Both the position numbers and the translations under genes were made by a program. The notes below the pieces were generated by a model. The model did no database searches. It was not told the DNA's origin and saw only the letters and a list, made by a program, of their open reading frames with translations. From contig CABUHY010000011.1 in assembly GCA_902491475.1 (NCBI GenBank), forward strand, positions 7,598 to 71,597: a DNA stretch of 64,000 nt, given 5' to 3'. Of the stretch, positions 15,312 through 24,434 are shown piece after piece. Positions within the stretch are counted from its first letter, which is position 1. The number at the start of each line of letters is the position of its first letter. This stretch comes from an uncultured Eubacteriales bacterium (GTDB lineage Bacteria > Bacillota > Clostridia > Oscillospirales > Acutalibacteraceae).

Positions 15312-16967
15312 TTATTCCCTGTTTACAAGATATTCCATACCCTTTTTATATCCCTCGAAGCCGAGGCCGATATAGTGCTCCTCGCAGGCAAGACCCGCGT
15401 ATGAAATATGGCGGAACGCTTCACGCTCGTTGATGTCGGAAATGTGTATCTCGACCGCAGGCAGACCCACGGCTTTAAGAGCGTCAAGTATTGCAACACT
15501 TGTGTGCGTGTATGCGGCGGGGTTTATGACAATGCCGTAAGTGCCGTCGAAATACGCCTTTTGAATACGGTCAACTATGTCACCCTCGTGGTTCGATTGG
15601 AAGCACTCGACCTCACAGCCGAGCTCCTTTGCCCATTCGCCGATACTGTCCGTGAGCGTTTTATAGTTTTGTTTTCCGTAAATTTTCGGCTCCCTGATGC
15701 CGAGCATATTTATGTTGGGTCCGTTGATTACAAGTATTTTTCTCATTTTGCCGTCAATCCTTTCAAGTATTTCCGTCGCAACCTCTTCCACCGTGCCGTT
15801 GCCGTCAACCTCAAAATCGCAGAATTCTCTGTAAAGCGGCAGACGGAATTTGTACATATCCTCAAGCGAATTTGCCTGCGAGAGCGGACGGTTATCCGTC
15901 GGCAAAACGGAAATATCACGGTTGATGAAAACGACAACGGAATTTTGGCGCACAGCGTCAAAATTATCCTCGTTTGTGACAACTCCGCCGCCCGTTGCGA
16001 TCACCTTTCCGCTTAATTTGCACAGGTCGCAGACAGCCTCGTTTTCTATTTTGCGAAAGGTCTTTTCGCCGTACTTTTTTATAACGGCGGCAGGGGTCGT
16101 GCCGCCGATGTGCTCCGACTCCTCATCGGTGTCAAGGAACTCTCTGCCCGTTTTTTCTGCCAGAAAAGTGCCTACCGAGGTCTTGCCTGAACCCGGCATA
16201 CCGACTAAAACGATGTTTTTCATATCGGTTGAGACCTTTTTGAGAATTTTCTCCGTTATGCTGTCGTCAATCGCTCTGTCAAAGAAAATCTCGCTTGCCC
16301 TTTTAGCCTGTGCAACAAGCATTGAAAGCCCCGAAAAGGCAGGTATATCAAGCTTTTCGGCGTCCAAAACAAGCTTCGTTTTCTGAGGATTGTAAATTAT
16401 ATCAAATACTGCCGTAAGATGTGTAAAGTCTGTAAGCTTTACAGGCGAAACAAGGTTTTTCGGATACATTCCGACGGGGGTCGTGTTCACGATTATGTCG
16501 GCGTCGGCGTGATTTTTAATGTTTTGGTAGTTGTTTTCGCCGCTTCGTGAAATACTGACCGTTTCCCGAGCTCCGAGGTCCGCAATGACCGCCTTGACCG
16601 CAAGGGACGCACCGCCCGTACCGAGTACCAAAACCTTTTTGCCGCCGAAATTTATTCCGCTGCGCTTTACCGTGTAGTAAAAGCCGTAGTAATCGGTGTT
16701 GTCTCCGAAAAGAGTGCCGTCGCTTCGACGCACTACCGTGTTGACGCTTCCGATTTTCTTTGCGTTTTCAGAAATTTCGTCAAGGTAGGGCATAACCTCC
16801 TTTTTATAGGGGATGGTAACATTTATGCCGTTCCAATCGCCGTGCTTTATAAATTCTTCGAGCTTGTTCTTTTTAACCTCGAAAAGACGGTATTCGTAAT
16901 CCCCGAGCATTGAATGAATTTGCGGGGAGAAGCTGTGTCCCAATTTTTCGCCTAAAAGTCCGTACAT
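15312..16967 (-). CDS. Three-domain shikimate-pathway enzyme: shikimate dehydrogenase - shikimate kinase - type II 3-dehydroquinate dehydratase
   Basis: A 551-residue fusion of three consecutive-pathway cytoplasmic enzymes. Residues 1-245 are AroE (LGHSFSPQIHSML, NVTIPYK, the GTGGAS NADP loop near 116-121, NTTPVGMYP). Residues 249-405 are AroK (Walker A GMPGSGKT at 256-263, DTDEESE, ATGGGVV, DNRPL). Residues 408-551 are type II AroQ (NGPNINMLGIREPKIYG, INPAAYTHTS, EIHISDINEREAFRH). All catalytic motifs look intact. The frame is uninterrupted, but each later domain begins with methionine (residues 249 and 408) and has an AAGG-type site about 11 bases before it, so separate products from internal starts are also possible. 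Pathway order is AroQ, AroE, AroK, so the protein covers three adjacent steps from dehydroquinate to shikimate 3-phosphate. Confidence 0.93.
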   Translation of the reverse strand: MYGLLGEKLGHSFSPQIHSMLGDYEYRLFEVKKNKLEEFIKHGDWNGINVTIPYKKEVMPYLDEISENAKKIGSVNTVVRRSDGTLFGDNTDYYGFYYTVKRSGINFGGKKVLVLGTGGASLAVKAVIADLGARETVSISRSGENNYQNIKNHADADIIVNTTPVGMYPKNLVSPVKLTDFTHLTAVFDIIYNPQKTKLVLDAEKLDIPAFSGLSMLVAQAKRASEIFFDRAIDDSITEKILKKVSTDMKNIVLVGMPGSGKTSVGTFLAEKTGREFLDTDEESEHIGGTTPAAVIKKYGEKTFRKIENEAVCDLCKLSGKVIATGGGVVTNEDNFDAVRQNSVVVFINRDISVLPTDNRPLSQANSLEDMYKFRLPLYREFCDFEVDGNGTVEEVATEILERIDGKMRKILVINGPNINMLGIREPKIYGKQNYKTLTDSIGEWAKELGCEVECFQSNHEGDIVDRIQKAYFDGTYGIVINPAAYTHTSVAILDALKAVGLPAVEIHISDINEREAFRHISYAGLACEEHYIGLGFEGYKKGMEYLVNRE

Positions 16968-17037
16968 ACTGTTGTTCCTTTTGCTTGATTTTTTCTTATT
17001 CTATCACATTTTTTGCGAAAATAAAAGCAGATTATTT

Positions 17038-17314
17038 GGCTGAGTGTTCATAAGGAAGTATTGGTTTCTCGCATAAAAATTTATTATGCCTTTGTCGGAA
17101 ATCCTCGCAAGGCGGCAGCCTTGCTTCGTTTTCCTACTTCTGCATAAAAGAATTTTTATAGCTACGAAACTGCAACGCACTTCAAAATAATATATTTTTG
17201 ATACAAGAAAAGGCAACCCCCACAGATAATGCCGGCGCATATCTGTGGGGGTTAACGAATTATTGTGCGAAAAGATGTTGTTTTGAAGCAAAACTGCCTT
17301 ATGAACACTCAGCC
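17038..17314. mobile_element. MITE copy 1, 277 bp, inserted in the dnaJ terminator
   Basis: The ends are inverted repeats: GGCTGAGTGTTCATAAGG at the left and its exact complement at the right. The interior carries a strong hairpin (CCCCCACAGAT...ATCTGTGGGGG, about 17218-17252) and no transposase. A second copy with about 95 percent identity lies at 31012-31288. The flanks are complementary to each other (left AATAAAAGCAGAT, right ATCTGCTTTATT), so the element sits in the loop of a hairpin that would otherwise end dnaJ transcription. TT is present on both sides, which could be a 2-bp target duplication. It is non-autonomous, and the parent transposase is not in this window. Confidence 0.85.
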
Positions 17315-17339
17315 TTCTCATCTGCTTTATTTTTGTGAA

Positions 17340-18491
17340 TTATTTCTTTTTCTTGCCGAAGAAGCCTTTTTTCTCCTCGGATATTCTGCTCGAATTTCCG
17401 TTAAGCTCCTGCTGAAGCTGTTTGAGAAGCTCCTTTTGCTTTTCGTTGAGGTCTTTCGGAACATCGACGATAACTCTTACAAGCTCGTCGCCCTTGCCTC
17501 TGCCGTTAAGGGTCTGAATACCCTTGTTGCGAAGCTTAAACACATCGCTCGACTGGGTTCCTGCGGGAACATGGTATTTAACCTTGCCCTCAAGCGTCGG
17601 CACTTCAAGCTCGCAGCCGAGAGCCGCCTCGGGATATGTTATGTGCATTTCAACCCAGACATTGTAGCCCTCACGCTCGAAAATCGGGTGCGGACGGACA
17701 TTTACAACAACTCTGAGGTCGCCTGCGGGTCCGCCGTTTATGCCCTTGTTGCCCTGACCCCTTGCGTTGATGACCTGACGGTCGTCGATACCTGCGGGGA
17801 TGCTTATTTCAATCGTTGACGGCTTTCTTATCCTGCCTGCTCCGTGACATTTTTTACAGGGATTGTCGATAACCGTTCCCTTACCGTTACAGCGTGAGCA
17901 CGCCTTTTGGGTTTGGATAACGCCGAACGGGGTTCTCTGCTGTGAAGTAACCTGACCCTTGCCGTGACATTCGGGGCAGGTCTTGGGCGAGGTTCCGGGT
18001 GCCGCACCGCTTCCGTGACATTCGTCGCAGACATCGATTTTCATCGTGTCGACCGTGCGCTTACAGCCCTTTGCCGCCTCTTCAAATGAAATGGTAACGC
18101 TTGCCTGCGTGTCCGAGCCTCTCTGCGGAGCGTTGGGATTTGAGCGTCCGCCGAAGCCGCCGAAACCGCTTCCTCCGAACATACTTCCGAGAATGTCTCC
18201 GAGGTCGAAGTCCATACCGCCGAAGCCTCCGCCGTAACCGCCCTGACCTGCGCCGTAGTTGGGGTCAACTCCCGCGTGGCCGAATTGGTCGTAGCGTGCT
18301 TTTTTATCGGCGTCCGAGAGAACTTCATACGCTTCGTTAGCCTCCTTGAACTTCTCCTCGGCTTCCTTGTCGCCGGGATGAAGGTCGGGGTGGTACTTCT
18401 TGGCAGTCTGCCTGTATGCTTTTTTTATCTCGTCCTCCGTTGCGTTTCTGTCAACGCCGAGGACTTCGTAATAATCTCTTTTATCAGCCAT
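17340..18491 (-). CDS. dnaJ: Chaperone DnaJ (Hsp40)
   Basis: A 383-residue co-chaperone that delivers substrates to DnaK and stimulates its ATPase. The J domain occupies residues 1-70 with HPD at 34-36. A Gly/Phe-rich linker follows (about 75-130), then four CxxCxGxG zinc-binding repeats (CDECHGSG, CPECHGKG, CSRCNGKG, CKKCHGAG) and the substrate-binding C-terminal domains. The tail is unusually basic (FFGKKKK). The gene is last in hrcA-grpE-dnaK-dnaJ, 63 bases after dnaK. Its terminator appears to have been split by the downstream MITE. Confidence 0.97.
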   Translation of the reverse strand: MADKRDYYEVLGVDRNATEDEIKKAYRQTAKKYHPDLHPGDKEAEEKFKEANEAYEVLSDADKKARYDQFGHAGVDPNYGAGQGGYGGGFGGMDFDLGDILGSMFGGSGFGGFGGRSNPNAPQRGSDTQASVTISFEEAAKGCKRTVDTMKIDVCDECHGSGAAPGTSPKTCPECHGKGQVTSQQRTPFGVIQTQKACSRCNGKGTVIDNPCKKCHGAGRIRKPSTIEISIPAGIDDRQVINARGQGNKGINGGPAGDLRVVVNVRPHPIFEREGYNVWVEMHITYPEAALGCELEVPTLEGKVKYHVPAGTQSSDVFKLRNKGIQTLNGRGKGDELVRVIVDVPKDLNEKQKELLKQLQQELNGNSSRISEEKKGFFGKKKK

Positions 18492-18554
18492 ATTCTATCT
18501 CCGAAATAATGGGGATACGGGAGAAGTGTACGCTCCTCCCGTTTTATCGTTTAA

Positions 18555-20414
18555 TTATTTGTTGCCGTCTTCGACATCGGTGTAATCAGCTTCATAGTAG
18601 CCGTCGTCGCCCTTGTTAGCGCCGCCCTGCGGGTTTGCACCCTGTGCGCCGTCGGCACCCTGCTGAGCCTGTGCCTGTGCGGCAGCCTGCTTGTAAAGCT
18701 CCTCCGATACCTTGTAGAAGGACTGTGTAAGCTCTTCCTTCTTGGACTTGATAGCCTCGATGTCCTCGCCCTTGAGAGCTTCTTTCAAAGCGTCAACTTT
18801 CTGCTGAACATCGTTCTTGTCAGCCTCGGAGAACTTGTCGCCGTTTTCGGAAATAATCTTCTCGCTCTGGTAAACAAGCTGTTCAGCTTCGTTTCTTGCG
18901 TCAACAGCCTCTTTCTGCTTCTTATCCTGCTCTGCGAACTGCTCTGCTTCCTTAACTGCCTTTTCAATGTCCTCTTTCGACATATTTGTGGAAGAAGTGA
19001 TTGAAATCGACTGCTCTTTCTGAGTGCCGAGGTCTTTAGCGGAAACATGAACGATACCGTTTGCGTCTATATCGAATGTAACTTCGATCTGCGGTACGCC
19101 GCGGGGAGCGGGCATAATGCCGTCGAGGTGGAATACGCCGAGGGTCTTGTTGTCCTTTGCGAACTCTCTCTCGCCCTGAAGAACATGAACTTCAACAGAG
19201 GTCTGATTGTCAGCCGCAGTTGAGAAGATCTGGCTCTTCTTTGTGGGGATTGTTGTGTTTCTTTCGATAATCTTGGTGTTTACGCCGCCCATTGTCTCGA
19301 TACCGAGTGAAAGGGGAGTGACATCAAGAAGAAGGATGCCTTCGACATCGCCGCCGAGAACGCCGCCCTGGATAGCTGCGCCGACTGCAACGCACTCATC
19401 GGGATTGATGCCCTTGAACGGCTCTTTGCCCGTGAATGACTTGATTGCTTCCTGAACTGCGGGGATTCTTGAAGAACCGCCGACCATAAGAATTTTGTTA
19501 AGGTCGGAAGCTTTAAGACCCGAGTCCGAAAGTGCCTGACGAACCGGTCCCATTGTAGCTTCTACAAGGTCAGCCGTCATTTCGTTGAATTTAGCTCTTG
19601 TAAGAGTTGTTTCAAGGTGCTTGGGACCTGTTGCGTCTGCCGTGATGAACGGAAGAGAGATGTTCGAGGTGGTAACGCCCGAAAGTTCAATCTTAGCTTT
19701 CTCGGCAGCCTCTTTCAATCTCTGCATAGCCATTTTATCCGAACGCAGGTCGATGCCCTGTTCTTTCTTGAACTCGTCTGCGAGCCAGTCGATAATTCTC
19801 TGGTCGAAGTCGTCGCCGCCCAAGTGGTTGTTACCTGCCGTTGCGAGAACTTCCTGAACGCCGTCGCCCATTTCAATGATAGATACATCGAATGTGCCGC
19901 CGCCGAGGTCGTAAACCATAACCTTTTGGTCGTCCTCTTTATCGATACCGTAAGCCAAAGCCGCAGCTGTGGGCTCGTTGATAATTCTCTTTACTTCAAG
20001 ACCTGCGATTTTACCTGCGTCCTTTGTAGCCTGACGCTGTGCGTCGGTAAAGTATGCGGGAACCGTGATAACCGCTTCGGAAACCTTGCCGCCGAGATAG
20101 CTCTCTGCGTCGGATTTAAGCTTTGCAAGAATCATAGCCGAGATTTCCTGCGGAGTGTAAGCCTTTTCGTCAATCTTTACCTTGTAATCGGAACCCATAT
20201 GTCTCTTGATTGAAGAAACGGTTCTTTCGGGGTTTGTGATAGCCTGGCGTTTAGCAACCTGACCTACCATTCTTTCGCCTGTCTTTGAGAACGCAACAAC
20301 CGACGGAGTCGTTCTTGCACCCTCTGCGTTGGCGATAACTACCGGCTCGCCGCCCTCGATAACGGCAACGCATGAATTTGTTGTACCTAAGTCAATACCT
20401 ATTACTTTTCCCAT
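18555..20414 (-). CDS. dnaK: Chaperone DnaK (Hsp70)
   Basis: A 619-residue ATP-dependent chaperone. The nucleotide-binding domain opens with GIDLGTTNSCVAV and contains VYDLGGGTFDVSI and GGSSRIPAVQ. The linker and substrate domain start at LLDVTPLSLGIET. The helical lid ends in a Gln/Ala/Gly-rich tail that closes TDVEDGNK, as in Firmicute DnaK. The GGAGG site is well placed. It is expressed from the hrcA promoter under HrcA/CIRCE control. Confidence 0.98.
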   Translation of the reverse strand: MGKVIGIDLGTTNSCVAVIEGGEPVVIANAEGARTTPSVVAFSKTGERMVGQVAKRQAITNPERTVSSIKRHMGSDYKVKIDEKAYTPQEISAMILAKLKSDAESYLGGKVSEAVITVPAYFTDAQRQATKDAGKIAGLEVKRIINEPTAAALAYGIDKEDDQKVMVYDLGGGTFDVSIIEMGDGVQEVLATAGNNHLGGDDFDQRIIDWLADEFKKEQGIDLRSDKMAMQRLKEAAEKAKIELSGVTTSNISLPFITADATGPKHLETTLTRAKFNEMTADLVEATMGPVRQALSDSGLKASDLNKILMVGGSSRIPAVQEAIKSFTGKEPFKGINPDECVAVGAAIQGGVLGGDVEGILLLDVTPLSLGIETMGGVNTKIIERNTTIPTKKSQIFSTAADNQTSVEVHVLQGEREFAKDNKTLGVFHLDGIMPAPRGVPQIEVTFDIDANGIVHVSAKDLGTQKEQSISITSSTNMSKEDIEKAVKEAEQFAEQDKKQKEAVDARNEAEQLVYQSEKIISENGDKFSEADKNDVQQKVDALKEALKGEDIEAIKSKKEELTQSFYKVSEELYKQAAAQAQAQQGADGAQGANPQGGANKGDDGYYEADYTDVEDGNK

Positions 20415-20458
20415 GATATATACCTCCGAAATGTAATTTTTGTTTTAATATAGTAAAT

Positions 20459-20980
20459 TTAATTTGCTACCTTGACTATTGCGTGGCGGAGAACTCTGTC
20501 TCCGAGCTTGTAACCCTTTGAGAAAACATCGACTATGACATTTTCCTTTTCGTTCTCGTCGTCTATGTGCATAACCGCCGAGTGAATGTTCGGGTCAAAC
20601 TCCTCGCCCTTTTCGCCGAACGCTTCAACGCCCGTTTTTTTGAGTATCTCGTTGAACTGATTGAAAATCATATCAATTCCCTTTTGATAATCCTCGGGGG
20701 AAGCCTCCTTGTTGCTTGCGGCTCTTTCAAAATTGTCGAGCACGGGGAGAAGCTCCGTTAAAACCGCCGCCTTACTGTCGCCGTAAGCCTGCTCCTTTTC
20801 TTTCTGCGAGCGTTTACGGTAATTGTCGTATTCGGCAAGCGTGCGCAAGAACTTTTCGTTCGTCTCGTTGAGCTGTGCCTGAAGCTTTTCCGTTTCGGTA
20901 GGCTCTTTAGCCTCTTCAACCTCAACCTCGACGCTTTCCTCAACCGCCTGATCCTTTTTCTTGGTTTCTTTTTTTGCCAT
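20459..20980 (-). CDS. grpE: Nucleotide exchange factor GrpE
   Basis: A 173-residue protein that releases ADP from DnaK. It has an acidic, lysine-rich N-terminal extension (about residues 1-30), a long coiled-coil helix (about 30-80, LQAQLNETNEKFLRTLAEYDNYRKRS) and the compact beta domain ending VLRHAIVKVA. The start lies 3 bases after the hrcA stop and uses GGAGG within the end of hrcA, so translation is coupled. Confidence 0.96.
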   Translation of the reverse strand: MAKKETKKKDQAVEESVEVEVEEAKEPTETEKLQAQLNETNEKFLRTLAEYDNYRKRSQKEKEQAYGDSKAAVLTELLPVLDNFERAASNKEASPEDYQKGIDMIFNQFNEILKKTGVEAFGEKGEEFDPNIHSAVMHIDDENEKENVIVDVFSKGYKLGDRVLRHAIVKVAN

Positions 20981-20983
20981 ATG

Positions 20984-22015
20984 TTAATCCTCCATATTGT
21001 CTGAAAGAATAATTCCGACAACATCTGTTAAATATTTGATGCTCGGTATAAGCCGTGCGTAATCAACTCTTGTGGGGCCGATAATTCCGAGCGTTCCGCT
21101 CTCGTGACCGCCTATCGAATATTTTGAAAAAATCATCGTCGAGTTTTGAAGCTCTCTGAAAAGATTTTCCTTTCCGATAAGTACGCTCGGACCGTCGCCA
21201 GATGTCCTCTGCGAGAAAATCCTGTTGAGCGGTTCGGCTCTTCTCAAAAACTCCATAAGCTCAAAGGCGTTCGTTTCAAACTCCTTGTGACCGAGCAGAT
21301 TTGACTGACCTTCAAGCAACAAATCCGTCCGCTCCGACATCTCCGCAAGGTCGCACAGTGCGACGAGCAGGGGAATCATTGTCAGCGCCTTTTCGCCGAG
21401 CGACAGCGCCAAGGTCTGTATCCTTGCAATCGTGATGTCCGACGCAGGCTTGCCGATGAAATTCTGCTTTACGATGTTGTAAAAATGCTCCGCAACATCA
21501 AAGGTTATCTCGCCGTCCGTGCGGCAAACCTTTGTCTTGAGTATTCCCTGCGCGGTCAGCATAACGACCATTGCTGTGCGTGTTCCGACGGGAACGAGCT
21601 CAATCCTTTTGATGACCGCCTGAGCCTCCGACGGGGTTGTGGAAACTGCGGCGCAGTGCGTCATATCGGCAAGAATGTTGTTTGCCTTTTCAAGCACCGC
21701 CTGCGGTTCGCCCGAAGCCTCACGAAGCTTTGAATTTATAATGTTCTTTTCGCTCGGGGTCATATCGCAGAGCGTCATAAGATGCTCGACATAATATCTG
21801 TAACCCTGATTTGACGGGATGCGTCCCGCCGAGGTGTGGGGCTGTTCGAGATAGCCCATTTCACTCAAATCCGCCATTTCGTTCCTTACGGTCGCCGATG
21901 AAACGGAAAGCCCGAGTGAATTGACAAGCGCCTTTGAACCTACCGGCTCGCCCGTCTGAATGTACTTTTCGACGACAGCCGCAAGTATTTTTTCTTTTCT
22001 TTCGGTCATTTCCAT
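20984..22015 (-). CDS. hrcA: Heat-inducible transcription repressor HrcA
   Basis: A 343-residue repressor that binds CIRCE operators and is kept active by GroE chaperonin. The N-terminal winged helix is recognisable (TERKEKILAAVVEKYIQTGEPVGSKAL, then SSATVRNEMADLSEMGYLEQPHTSAGRIPS), followed by the GAF-like inserted and dimerisation domains and the closing GIIGPTRVDYARLIPSIKYL. A longer frame exists, but it would begin in the CIRCE element; the ATG used has AGGTGG before it. First gene of the operon and so autoregulated. Confidence 0.97.
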   Translation of the reverse strand: MEMTERKEKILAAVVEKYIQTGEPVGSKALVNSLGLSVSSATVRNEMADLSEMGYLEQPHTSAGRIPSNQGYRYYVEHLMTLCDMTPSEKNIINSKLREASGEPQAVLEKANNILADMTHCAAVSTTPSEAQAVIKRIELVPVGTRTAMVVMLTAQGILKTKVCRTDGEITFDVAEHFYNIVKQNFIGKPASDITIARIQTLALSLGEKALTMIPLLVALCDLAEMSERTDLLLEGQSNLLGHKEFETNAFELMEFLRRAEPLNRIFSQRTSGDGPSVLIGKENLFRELQNSTMIFSKYSIGGHESGTLGIIGPTRVDYARLIPSIKYLTDVVGIILSDNMED

Positions 22016-22052
22016 TTTAACACCACCTGACCGATAACTGATTTGGCACTTG

Positions 22053-22079
22053 TTAGCACTCACTCTCCTCGAGTGCTAA
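22053..22079. promoter_or_regulatory. CIRCE operator
   Basis: A perfect match to the CIRCE consensus: TTAGCACTC, a 9-base spacer, then GAGTGCTAA. It lies between the hrcA promoter and the hrcA start, so HrcA represses its own operon. As it is in the 5' untranslated RNA, it may also form a hairpin. Confidence 0.98.
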
Positions 22080-22087
22080 CAGTGTTA

Positions 22088-22116
22088 ATTTTAACTTTAT
22101 TTTCTTCTTTTGTCAA
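22088..22116 (-). promoter_or_regulatory. Sigma-A promoter of hrcA-grpE-dnaK-dnaJ
   Basis: On the minus strand, TTGACA and TAAAAT are separated by 17 bases. The CIRCE element starts 9 bases downstream of the -10 box, at the expected start of transcription. Confidence 0.88.
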
Positions 22117-22187
22117 TAATTTATGCGTAAATTTTTGTAAATAAATTGTTAAGTGTTTTTGAATGAAAAAATCTTTTGAAACATTTC

Positions 22188-22215
22188 TTGACAACCGACA
22201 TATAAAATGTATAAT
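22188..22215 (+). promoter_or_regulatory. Sigma-A promoter of the thrS T-box transcript
   Basis: TTGACA and TATAAT, both perfect, separated by 16 bases. The T-box leader begins immediately downstream. Confidence 0.88.
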
Positions 22216-22221
22216 ATAATG

Positions 22222-22482
22222 TAATAAAGCAAAGCGATGACGGAGAATGAAAACCGTTGCCCGAGCAGAGAGAGATTTCGCACGGCTGGAACGAAATCGG
22301 ACGGCACGGTCGGATACCGCTCCCGAGCGAACGGCGAAAGCGTTGATTAAGCCGTTCCGTATGACTGCGTTAAGGTCGAATAAAGCGGTAGGGCATTTGC
22401 CCTGCAATACGGGTGGAACCGTGGAATGTTAATTATGAGCATTTCATCCCATAATATTTGGGATGGAGTGCTTTTCTTTTTA
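22222..22482 (+). ncRNA. T-box riboregulator upstream of thrS
   Basis: A leader of about 260 bases. The conserved T-box sequence GGGTGGAACCGTGG lies at 22411-22424, and the competing terminator is the hairpin GCATTTCATCCCA / TGGGATGGAGTGC (22439-22471) with a T-rich tail. Stem I is the long structured segment from about 22235 to 22335; an ACC triplet at 22316-22318, on its 3' side, is a reasonable threonine specifier. Uncharged tRNA-Thr would pair with the specifier and the T-box bulge, prevent termination and raise thrS expression. The specifier position is my reading and was not folded computationally. Confidence 0.93.
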
Positions 22483-22502
22483 AGTTGAAAGGAGAAATAT
22501 CT

Positions 22503-24416
22503 ATGATTAAAGTAACTTTGAGAGACGATGTCAAAGAGTTTGAAAGCGGCGTTACGGTTGCCGAAATCGCAAAGAGCATCGGTATGGGGCTTTACAAGGC
22601 GGCTCTCGGCGGCAGAATAAACGGCGAGTATTGCGACCTGCGTACCCCCGTAACCGAGGACTGTACGCTTGAAATCGTTACCTTCGGCGACGATTTGGAC
22701 GGCAAAAAGACTTTTTGGCACACGGCTTCGCATATTCTTGCACAGGCTGTCAAGCGCCTTTATCCCGATACAAAGCTTGCTATCGGCCCCGCAATAGATA
22801 ACGGCTTCTATTATGATTTTGACTCGGAGGTAACCTTTACTCCCGATGTTCTTGAAAAGATAGAAGCGGAAATGAAGAAGATTGTCAAAGAGGATTTGCC
22901 TCTCGAAAGATATGAAATGAATCCCGATGAGGCTCTTAAATATTTTGAGGACAACGGCGAGATTTACAAGGCGGAGCTCATTAAGGAGCACGCTTCAAAG
23001 GGCGAGAAAATCTCTTTCTACAAGCAGGGCGAATTCAACGAGCTTTGCGCAGGTCCGCACATTATGTCGACGGGCAGCGTAAAGGCGTTCAAGCTTACCT
23101 CCTGCACGGGCGCTTATTGGAGAGGCGACGAGAAGAACAAAATGCTCCAGCGTATCTACGGTATAGCTTTCCCGAAGGCTTCCGAGCTTGAAGAGCATCT
23201 TGCCCGCATCGAGGAGGCTAAGAAGAGGGACCACAGAAAGCTCGGCAGAGAATTGGGGCTTTTCGCACTGCGTGACGAGGCTCCCGGAATGCCGTTCTTC
23301 CTGCCCAAGGGTATGCTTTTGAGAAACGCTCTTATCGACTATTGGCACGAGGTTCACAAGAAGTGGGGCTATCTTGAAATTTCAACCCCGCAGATTATGA
23401 AGAGGTCACTTTGGGAGACATCGGGACACTGGGAGCATTACCATGACGATATGTACACAACCGTTATCGACGGCGAGGACTTTGCAATCAAGCCCATGAA
23501 CTGCCCCGGTTCGATACTTGTCTATGAGCTGGAGCCCCATTCGTACAGAGAGCTTCCGCTCCGTTACGGCGAATTGGGCAAGGTTCACAGAAACGAGCTT
23601 TCGGGTGCGCTTCACGGACTGTTCCGTGTACGCTGCTTCACTCAGGACGACGCTCACATTATCCTTGCTCCCGAGCAGATTAAGGACGAGGTTGTCAGAA
23701 TTGCACAGCTTTTTGACGAGGTGTACAACCTCTTCGGACTTCCGTATAAAATCGAGCTTTCCACAATGCCCGAGGATCACATCGGCTCGGTTGAGGATTG
23801 GGATATTGCCACAAAGGCTCTTACGGATGCTATTACCTCTGTCGGCAAGACCTATGTTGTAAACGAGGGCGACGGCGCATTCTACGGCCCGAAGCTTGAC
23901 TTCCATATTAAAGACTCTCTCGGAAGAACATGGCAGTGCGGCACGATACAGCTTGACTATCAGCTTCCCGCAAGATTTAACCTTGAATATACGGGTGCGG
24001 ACGGAGAAAAGCACTGCCCCGTTATGATTCACAGAGTTGTATTCGGTTCGGTTGAGAGGTTTATCGGCGTTATTACCGAGCACTTCGGCGGCGCATTCCC
24101 GCTTTGGCTTTCTCCCGTTCAGGTCAGAATTCTTCCCATTGCCGACCGTCATCACGACAGAGCTTATGAGATTAAGGCAGAGCTTGAGAAGTACGGTATG
24201 AGGGTTGAGGTTGACGACAGAAGCGAAAAGATAGGCTACAAGATTCGTGAAGCACAGCTTCAGAAGGTCAACTATATGTTTGTCGTAGGCGACAAAGAGG
24301 TTGAGGAAAAGACCGTTTCCGTCAGGAAGCGCGGCGAGGGCGACCTCGGCTCAATGGCTCTTTCGGATATTATCGCAAGACTTAACGATGAGATAGCTTC
24401 AAAGGCTATCAACTGA
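22503..24416 (+). CDS. thrS: Threonine--tRNA ligase
   Basis: A 637-residue class II synthetase that charges tRNA-Thr. The order is: N-terminal TGS domain (about 1-60), the editing domain with HTASHILAQAVKRLYP (about 75-90) that hydrolyses mischarged Ser-tRNA, the catalytic core with PMNCPGSILVY and the GALHGLFRVRCFTQDDAHI motif 2 region, and the anticodon-binding domain starting near VQVRILPIADRHHD. The ATG chosen follows AAAGGAG; an upstream frame extends into the T-box terminator and is not used. Regulated by the T-box described above. Confidence 0.98.
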   Translation: MIKVTLRDDVKEFESGVTVAEIAKSIGMGLYKAALGGRINGEYCDLRTPVTEDCTLEIVTFGDDLDGKKTFWHTASHILAQAVKRLYPDTKLAIGPAIDNGFYYDFDSEVTFTPDVLEKIEAEMKKIVKEDLPLERYEMNPDEALKYFEDNGEIYKAELIKEHASKGEKISFYKQGEFNELCAGPHIMSTGSVKAFKLTSCTGAYWRGDEKNKMLQRIYGIAFPKASELEEHLARIEEAKKRDHRKLGRELGLFALRDEAPGMPFFLPKGMLLRNALIDYWHEVHKKWGYLEISTPQIMKRSLWETSGHWEHYHDDMYTTVIDGEDFAIKPMNCPGSILVYELEPHSYRELPLRYGELGKVHRNELSGALHGLFRVRCFTQDDAHIILAPEQIKDEVVRIAQLFDEVYNLFGLPYKIELSTMPEDHIGSVEDWDIATKALTDAITSVGKTYVVNEGDGAFYGPKLDFHIKDSLGRTWQCGTIQLDYQLPARFNLEYTGADGEKHCPVMIHRVVFGSVERFIGVITEHFGGAFPLWLSPVQVRILPIADRHHDRAYEIKAELEKYGMRVEVDDRSEKIGYKIREAQLQKVNYMFVVGDKEVEEKTVSVRKRGEGDLGSMALSDIIARLNDEIASKAIN

Positions 24417-24434
24417 TGTTGAAAGAGTGAAAAT

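Noticed and set aside
15590..15606. tRNA-like GGTTCGATTGG sequence.
   Set aside because: It lies within the AroQ coding part and no cloverleaf can be built around it. No tRNA gene was recognised anywhere in the window.
17004..17321. An open frame of about 105 codons spanning the MITE on the minus strand, repeated in the second MITE copy.
   Set aside because: It has no ribosome site, it covers the terminal inverted repeats and the terminator flanks, and its conservation is fully explained by the two DNA copies being about 95 percent identical.
22437..22475. Start of thrS within the T-box terminator (ATG or alternative upstream start in the long frame).
   Set aside because: The added residues would come from the terminator hairpin, there is no ribosome site, and the ATG at 22503 has AAAGGAG and begins the conserved TGS domain.
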